Source: JAJNBD01 sp964471475
Lineage (GTDB): Bacteria; Pseudomonadota; Gammaproteobacteria; CAISUE01
Length of the DNA: 8,773 nt
Reading direction: 5' to 3'
Assembly: GCA_964471475.1 (NCBI GenBank)
Contig: CAYYFQ010000040.1
Span: 1 to 8,773 of the forward strand
This document shows, one piece after another, positions 4,774 through 8,773 of the stretch; position 1 is the first letter of the stretch, and every line of letters starts with the position of its first letter. The translations under genes were made by a program, and so were the position numbers. The notes under the pieces were generated by a model. That model searched no databases, had not been told where the DNA came from, and saw only the letters and a list, made by a program, of their open reading frames with translations.

Positions 4774-5865
4774 ATGGCTTGTCGTTGCGGGATAGTAGGT
4801 TTACCAAACGTGGGAAAATCCACCACATTTAATGCATTAACTAAAGCTGGAATTGAAGCAGCGAATTATCCTTTTTGCACCATTGAACCAAATACAGGTA
4901 TTGTTACTGTCCCGGATCCACGTATTGAAGCTTTAGCAAATATTGTGAAACCTGAACGTGTGGTCCCTGCGGTGATGGAGTTTGTTGACATTGCTGGTTT
5001 GGTGGCGGGTGCCTCTAAAGGCGAAGGCTTGGGGAATAAATTTCTTGCCAATATTCGTGAAACGGAAGCTATCGCGCATGTGGTGCGTTGTTTTGATAAC
5101 AATGATATCGTCCATGTGGCAGGAAAAATTCATCCTTTGAACGATATCGCCGTTATCAATACAGAGCTTGCATTAGCCGATATGGAAACGCTAGAAAAAG
5201 CTTTACTGCGAGTTAGTAAAAGCACCAAATCAGGGAATGCGGAAGCACTTTTTCAAAAAGCGGTGTTGGAAAAAGCCCTTACTCAATTGAACGAAGGTTT
5301 ATTAGTTCGTGCTTTAACATTAACGGATGAAGAAAAAGCCGTACTTAAACCTTATCAACTCTTAACCGCGAAACCTACTTTATATGTAGCTAATGTCAAT
5401 GAGAAAGGTTTTACTAACAATCCTTATTTAGACCAGGTTATTGAATATGCGAAGCAAGAAAACGCTAAAGTGGTAGCGATCAGTGCTGCTTTAGAATCGG
5501 AAATTGCCGAATTAGATGATAGCGATAAAATGGAGTTTTTAACAGAAATGGGTTTAAAGGAACCAGGGTTAAATCGTGTGATTCGAGCAGCTTATGAACT
5601 CCTCGGCTTGCAAACTTATTTTACGGCTGGTGTAAAAGAAGTGCGTGCTTGGACAATTCCTATTGGTGCTACGGCGCCTCAAGCTGCTGGCGTCATTCAC
5701 ACCGATTTTGAAAAGGGCTTTATTCGTGCGGAAGTTGTTTCTTATGACGATTTTATTCGCTATCAGGGTGAAAGCGGCGCTAAGGAAGCTGGTAAATGGC
5801 GCCTAGAAGGTAAAACTTACATCGTTCAAGACGGTGATGTGATGCACTTTTTATTTAATGTATGA
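4774..5865 (+). CDS. ychF: Redox-regulated ribosome-binding ATPase YchF (Obg-like ATPase)
   Basis: This cytoplasmic TRAFAC-class P-loop protein (OLA1/YchF) binds the 70S ribosome and prefers ATP to GTP. It is implicated in stress responses and translation. The 363-aa length equals that of the E. coli protein. Walker A/G1 is GLPNVGKST (9-17). G3 is DIAGLVAGASKGEG (72-85). The G4 position reads NVNE (207-210) rather than NKxD, the hallmark of ATP preference. A coiled-coil insert spans about 130-190 and the TGS domain covers roughly 278-363. C35 lies in the conserved YPFCTIEPN switch region. The stop overlaps the murI start as ATGA, so the two are likely co-transcribed and coupled. The more usual partner of ychF in gammaproteobacteria is pth, so murI here is a lineage-specific arrangement. 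Confidence 0.98.
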   Translation: MACRCGIVGLPNVGKSTTFNALTKAGIEAANYPFCTIEPNTGIVTVPDPRIEALANIVKPERVVPAVMEFVDIAGLVAGASKGEGLGNKFLANIRETEAIAHVVRCFDNNDIVHVAGKIHPLNDIAVINTELALADMETLEKALLRVSKSTKSGNAEALFQKAVLEKALTQLNEGLLVRALTLTDEEKAVLKPYQLLTAKPTLYVANVNEKGFTNNPYLDQVIEYAKQENAKVVAISAALESEIAELDDSDKMEFLTEMGLKEPGLNRVIRAAYELLGLQTYFTAGVKEVRAWTIPIGATAPQAAGVIHTDFEKGFIRAEVVSYDDFIRYQGESGAKEAGKWRLEGKTYIVQDGDVMHFLFNV

Positions 5866-6713
5866 AAAAAAATTCGACCAGTGCTTCACAACCTATTGGT
5901 ATCTTTGATAGTGGTATCGGTGGGCTAACCGTTGCCAATGCTATCGCTAAACGCTTGCCCAACGAAGATTTTATTTATTTTGGAGATACAGCGCATTTGC
6001 CTTACGGAGATAAGTCGGCGTCCACCATTCAAAAATACTGCGAAAAGATTGTCGACTTTTTATTGTTAAAACAATGCAAAGTGATTGTGATTGCTTGTAA
6101 CTCAGCATCAGCTGCCGCTTTTGACCATCTGCAGCACTATTTATGCGATCGCGCGTTACTGCTTTCCGTAATTGATCCCGTGGTAGATTATATCCGTACA
6201 CATATCCACGATAGCACTATTGGCTTGATTGGCACGCGCCAAACGGTGAACTCTCAAGTATTCGCTAAAAAAATAGCGCAACTGCCTAATCGTTTACAAT
6301 TTAAGGCGGTTGCTGCACCTTTATTGGTATCATTAATTGAAGAATCTTTTCATGAAGATAGTATTGTCATCACTCAAGTGCTCAAGCGTTATTTAAACGA
6401 CCCTAGGTTAAGCCATATTGACTATTTAATTTTAGGATGCACGCATTATCCTGTGATCAAAAAACATATCGCGCATTTTTTTGAGAACGAAACAAAATTG
6501 TTGGATGAAAGTGAGATTACTGCGGAAGTTTTAGCAAAATTATTAGGTGAAAAAAAATTATTAAACTCACAAGCTCCTCAAGGGAAACAAGCATTTTACG
6601 TATCTGATTTAACGCCCGCTTTTGCACAAATGGCGAAATTATTTTTTGGAAATGACATACAATTGCATTTTACTCCTTTAAAATTTAGAGAGGAGGTTCT
6701 AGCCATGCTTTAA
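5862..6713 (+). CDS. murI: Glutamate racemase
   Basis: This cytoplasmic cofactor-independent racemase makes D-glutamate, which MurD adds to UDP-MurNAc-L-Ala in peptidoglycan synthesis. It has 283 aa. Both catalytic cysteines are present: C79 in ACNSASAAA and C193 in LGCTHYP, the second beside H195. D16 in GIFDSGIGG and the DTAHLPYGDKS loop (42-52) are also conserved. The start is fixed by the ATGA overlap with ychF and lies 11 residues before the core strand. There is no separate Shine-Dalgarno, consistent with coupling. The last 29 nt overlap the 3' end of the convergent engB gene. A regulatory N-terminal extension like that of E. coli MurI is not obvious. Confidence 0.97.
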   Translation: MKKNSTSASQPIGIFDSGIGGLTVANAIAKRLPNEDFIYFGDTAHLPYGDKSASTIQKYCEKIVDFLLLKQCKVIVIACNSASAAAFDHLQHYLCDRALLLSVIDPVVDYIRTHIHDSTIGLIGTRQTVNSQVFAKKIAQLPNRLQFKAVAAPLLVSLIEESFHEDSIVITQVLKRYLNDPRLSHIDYLILGCTHYPVIKKHIAHFFENETKLLDESEITAEVLAKLLGEKKLLNSQAPQGKQAFYVSDLTPAFAQMAKLFFGNDIQLHFTPLKFREEVLAML

Positions 6714-7287
6714 TTTGTGTTTCAGCTTCTTTAACGCCTATTTTATGGGTGCTTGAAAATAGTTGAACAGTAGCAGCAGGATAAATAGATTGAAGTGCAG
6801 TTTTAGTTTGCTGCAAACATTTGATAGCTTCTGTTTTAGAAAGTTTATCGGATTTAGTCAATAAAATATGTACTGGTAAGTTTCTTGCCGCTCCCCACAT
6901 TAAAAAATTTACATCTAAATCTTTTAAAGGATGTCTTGCATCCATTAATAAAATTAAACCATGTAGTGAGTGACGCGTTTCCAAATATTGTGCCAAAGTG
7001 GCTTGCCAACGTTCTTTGATTGCTTTTGGTACTGCGGCATATCCATAACCTGGTAAATCCACCAAGCGTTTTTTATCATCAACTTTAAATACATTAATTA
7101 ACTGAGTACGCCCTGGAGTATTGCTCACTTTAGCTAATTTTTTTATTCCGGTAATGGTATTTAATGCGCTGGATTTTCCCGCATTTGAGCGCCCTACAAA
7201 CGCGACTTCGCTGCCATTATCAGCAGGAAGCTGTGATAAACTGGCGGCACTGAGTAAAAAATGTATTGAGTTTTGAAAGGAGTTCAT
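6685..7287 (-). CDS. engB: Ribosome biogenesis GTP-binding protein EngB (YihA/YsxC)
   Basis: This is an essential small TRAFAC GTPase that helps assemble the 50S subunit, 200 aa from the chosen start. G1 is GRSNAGKSS (32-40), G2 is TPGRT (57-61), G3 is DLPGYGYA (77-84), G4 is TKSD (144-147), and the G5 region is FSSTHKIG (177-184). I chose ATG 7287, giving MNSFQNSIHFLLSA, which aligns with the E. coli N-terminus. The longer frame from a GTG at 7341 adds 18 unrelated residues. There is no Shine-Dalgarno before either start. Its start codon shares two bases with a start codon of the divergent cytochrome c4 gene, so its promoter must lie inside that gene. The engB/cytochrome c4 neighbourhood is common in gammaproteobacteria such as Pseudomonas. 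Confidence 0.97.
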   Translation of the reverse strand: MNSFQNSIHFLLSAASLSQLPADNGSEVAFVGRSNAGKSSALNTITGIKKLAKVSNTPGRTQLINVFKVDDKKRLVDLPGYGYAAVPKAIKERWQATLAQYLETRHSLHGLILLMDARHPLKDLDVNFLMWGAARNLPVHILLTKSDKLSKTEAIKCLQQTKTALQSIYPAATVQLFSSTHKIGVKEAETQIKAWLEPPL

Positions 7288-7288
7288 G

Positions 7289-7906
7289 ATGTGTATTGTA
7301 CGACAAATTCTATTGTTTATGATAGGAATTTCTGTCAGCACTGGTTTATGGGCCCAGTTGGTTAATCTCGAGGCCGGAAAAAGCTTATACGATCGCCATT
7401 GTAACGCTTGTCATCAAATTCAAACGCGTCCCCTTGGCAGCATCCCACTACTTAATTCCCAATTATCGCCGTATTTATTGAAAGAATTATTGGATTATCA
7501 AAGTGGCAAGCGTCAAAACCCGATTATGACTCCTTTATTACAGGGGTTATCGATGGCTGACTTGAATGACATCATCGCTTACACTGAAACAGGACCTAAG
7601 TTGGGATCGGTTCCTATGGATCCGAATTTGTATGTGCAGGGTGCCATGCTTTATCGAGCAGGTAATAGAGAAGAGGGTATTCCCGCTTGCGCCGCCTGCC
7701 ATTCTCCAGATGGGTCAGGTAATTCGCAAGCCAAGTTTCCTCGGTTAGCAGGTCAAAATCCGGCTTATATAGAAGCGCAACTCAAGGCATTTAAAACAAA
7801 AACTCGGGTGAATGATCCTCATCAAATGATGCAGGATATTGCAGCAAAGCTTTCTGATCAACAGATACAGGAAGTGGCAAGTTATGTGGGGGCACAAGAT
7901 TTATAA
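7289..7906 (+). CDS. Diheme cytochrome c4
   Basis: This periplasmic or membrane-associated two-heme cytochrome c carries electrons to terminal oxidases. It has 205 aa. An uncleaved-looking hydrophobic signal sequence (about 5-21) ends near LWA, with likely cleavage after A22. The two covalent heme sites are CNACH (38-42) and CAACH (134-138). Methionines suitable as sixth ligands follow each, in NPIMTPLL and DPHQMMQD. The two-domain layout and 190-residue mature size fit cytochrome c4. Two ATGs stand in tandem at 7286 and 7289. AAAGGAG (7276-7282) is 6 nt from the second and only 3 nt from the first, so I prefer 7289. The first heme domain lacks the CxxCHG glycine found in many relatives. With ctaA/ctaB in the window, an aa3 oxidase is a plausible electron acceptor. 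Confidence 0.93.
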   Translation: MCIVRQILLFMIGISVSTGLWAQLVNLEAGKSLYDRHCNACHQIQTRPLGSIPLLNSQLSPYLLKELLDYQSGKRQNPIMTPLLQGLSMADLNDIIAYTETGPKLGSVPMDPNLYVQGAMLYRAGNREEGIPACAACHSPDGSGNSQAKFPRLAGQNPAYIEAQLKAFKTKTRVNDPHQMMQDIAAKLSDQQIQEVASYVGAQDL

Positions 7907-8008
7907 TTTATAGAGGTGCCCTAGAGCTCCTCTTAAGGCATCATCGCTCCACTATTTTTCGAATTAGTCGCCATTTATTTTCGGCTTTCAGTCATTACGT
8001 ATCACTTC

Positions 8009-8037
8009 TGTTTTATTGAAATAGATCAGCGTATAAT
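8009..8037 (+). promoter_or_regulatory. Candidate promoter of acnA
   Basis: A perfect TATAAT (8032-8037) lies 46 nt before the acnA ATG. At 17-nt spacing the -35 is poor (TGTTTT, 8009-8014), so an activator may be needed. The rest of the 177-base gap after the cytochrome gene shows only a weak AGAGG/CCTCT stem (7912-7933) without a T-run. No other structure is evident in it. Confidence 0.55.
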
Positions 8038-8083
8038 GATGGTCATATTGACTCCCCGCTGTTTTATTAAAAAAGGCCTAGTT

Positions 8084-8773
8084 ATGAAATCCAAAGATAG
8101 TTTAAAAACCCGTAGTGTTCTTAGCATTGATGGAAAAAATTATACTTATTACAGCCTTCCTTTAGCTGAGAAAAATGGGTTGCCGAATATTAAGCATCTG
8201 CCGTTTTCTTTAAAAATTGTATTAGAAAATTTATTACGATGTGAAGATGACCTTACGGTAAAATTGAAAGATATGCATGCGGTGGCAGATTGGTTAAAAG
8301 ATAAAACTTCGCACAATGAAATTGCTTTTCGTCCAGCTCGTGTGTTAATGCAAGATTTTACAGGAGTTCCTGCCGTTGTGGATTTAGCGGCGATGCGTGA
8401 TGCGGTAGCAATGTTAAAAAATAATCCTGAAAAAATTAATCCAGAGATTTCCGTCGATTTAGTCATTGATCACTCCATTCAAGTGGATGTGTTTGCTAAG
8501 AAACAAGCCTTAGAAGAAAATACAGACATTGAAATGGAACGTAACGCCGAACGTTATGAGTTTTTAGCGTGGGGTCAAAAAGCTTTTCAAAATTTCCGAG
8601 TGGTACCGCCCGGGACGGGGATTTGTCATCAAGTGAATTTGGAATATTTAGGTAAAATAGTATGGAATCAAACGGTAGATGGTGAACTGCTTGCTTACCC
8701 TGATACTTTAGTTGGGACAGACAGCCATACCACGATGATCAATGGCCTCGGTGTGCTTGGCTGGGGCGTTGGC
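8084..8773 (+). CDS. acnA: Aconitate hydratase AcnA (5' part, runs off the window)
   Basis: This encodes the first 230 residues of an aconitase of the AcnA/IRP1 type, which normally has about 890 aa. The enzyme interconverts citrate and isocitrate with a [4Fe-4S] cluster; the apo form of this class can bind RNA. Visible family blocks are LPFSLKIVLENLLR (44-57), RVLMQDFTGVPAVVDLAAMRDA (split around 86-107), VIDHSIQVD (126-134), GTGICHQVNLE (183-193) and DTLVGTDSHTTMINGLGVLG at 207-226. The cluster-ligand cysteines lie beyond the window. The ATG at 8084 follows a modest site, AAAAGG (8071-8076), at 7 nt and gives the normal AcnA N-terminus. The frame is open to the last base with no defects. 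It is separated from the cytochrome gene by its own promoter region. Confidence 0.97.
   Translation, partial: MKSKDSLKTRSVLSIDGKNYTYYSLPLAEKNGLPNIKHLPFSLKIVLENLLRCEDDLTVKLKDMHAVADWLKDKTSHNEIAFRPARVLMQDFTGVPAVVDLAAMRDAVAMLKNNPEKINPEISVDLVIDHSIQVDVFAKKQALEENTDIEMERNAERYEFLAWGQKAFQNFRVVPPGTGICHQVNLEYLGKIVWNQTVDGELLAYPDTLVGTDSHTTMINGLGVLGWGVG

Noticed and set aside
4866..5133. Minus-strand frames inside ychF
   Set aside because: They lie antisense to a strongly conserved ATPase and carry no ribosome site or family motif.
7566..7748. 60-codon plus-strand frame inside the cytochrome gene
   Set aside because: It is out of frame with the two heme motifs and has no support.
7912..7933. AGAGG/CCTCT stem after the cytochrome gene as a terminator
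   Set aside because: The stem is only 5 bp with a 12-nt loop and no T-run follows on either strand.
8149..8466. 105-codon minus-strand frame inside acnA
   Set aside because: It is antisense to well-conserved aconitase sequence and has no motif.

Overview
The window looks like chromosomal DNA from an AT-rich gammaproteobacterium. A Legionellales/Coxiellaceae-like, possibly host-associated organism is my best guess. The housekeeping proteins (YchF, MurI, EngB, CtaA/CtaB, cytochrome c4, AcnA) read as gammaproteobacterial. The one lineage-unusual gene looks like a host-directed effector. Genus and species cannot be fixed from the sequence alone.

Layout. Bases 1-40 are the last 40 nt of a 5S rRNA, followed by a strong intrinsic terminator (51-86), so an rRNA operon ends here. 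Next is a stand-alone 255-aa gene (188-955) with a Ser/Thr-rich linker, an Ala-rich 11-residue repeat, one membrane segment, a highly charged 11-residue-repeat coiled coil and a C-terminal Cys-Ser-Leu-Met that matches a eukaryotic CaaX prenylation box. A short GC-rich structured spacer separates it from a convergent minus-strand operon. Read 5'->3', that operon is a FitA-like antitoxin, a FitB/VapC PIN toxin, ctaA (heme A synthase), ctaB (heme O synthase) and an AmgK-type sugar kinase. Each junction overlaps by 1 or 4 nt, so the five genes probably form one translationally coupled unit. A perfect 24-bp palindrome over the toxin-antitoxin promoter is the likely operator.

On the plus strand, ychF and murI form an ATGA-coupled pair. 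murI converges on and overlaps engB by 29 nt. The start codons of engB and a divergent diheme cytochrome c4 gene overlap inside the tetranucleotide CATG. The window ends inside acnA (aconitase).

How the genes fit together. ctaB and ctaA convert heme B to heme O and then heme A for an aa3-type terminal oxidase. Cytochrome c4 is a periplasmic electron donor to such oxidases, and aconitase feeds the TCA cycle. AmgK and MurI concern peptidoglycan sugar salvage and D-glutamate supply. The toxin-antitoxin pair fused to the head of the heme A operon and the CaaX coiled-coil protein are the two points that most deserve follow-up.
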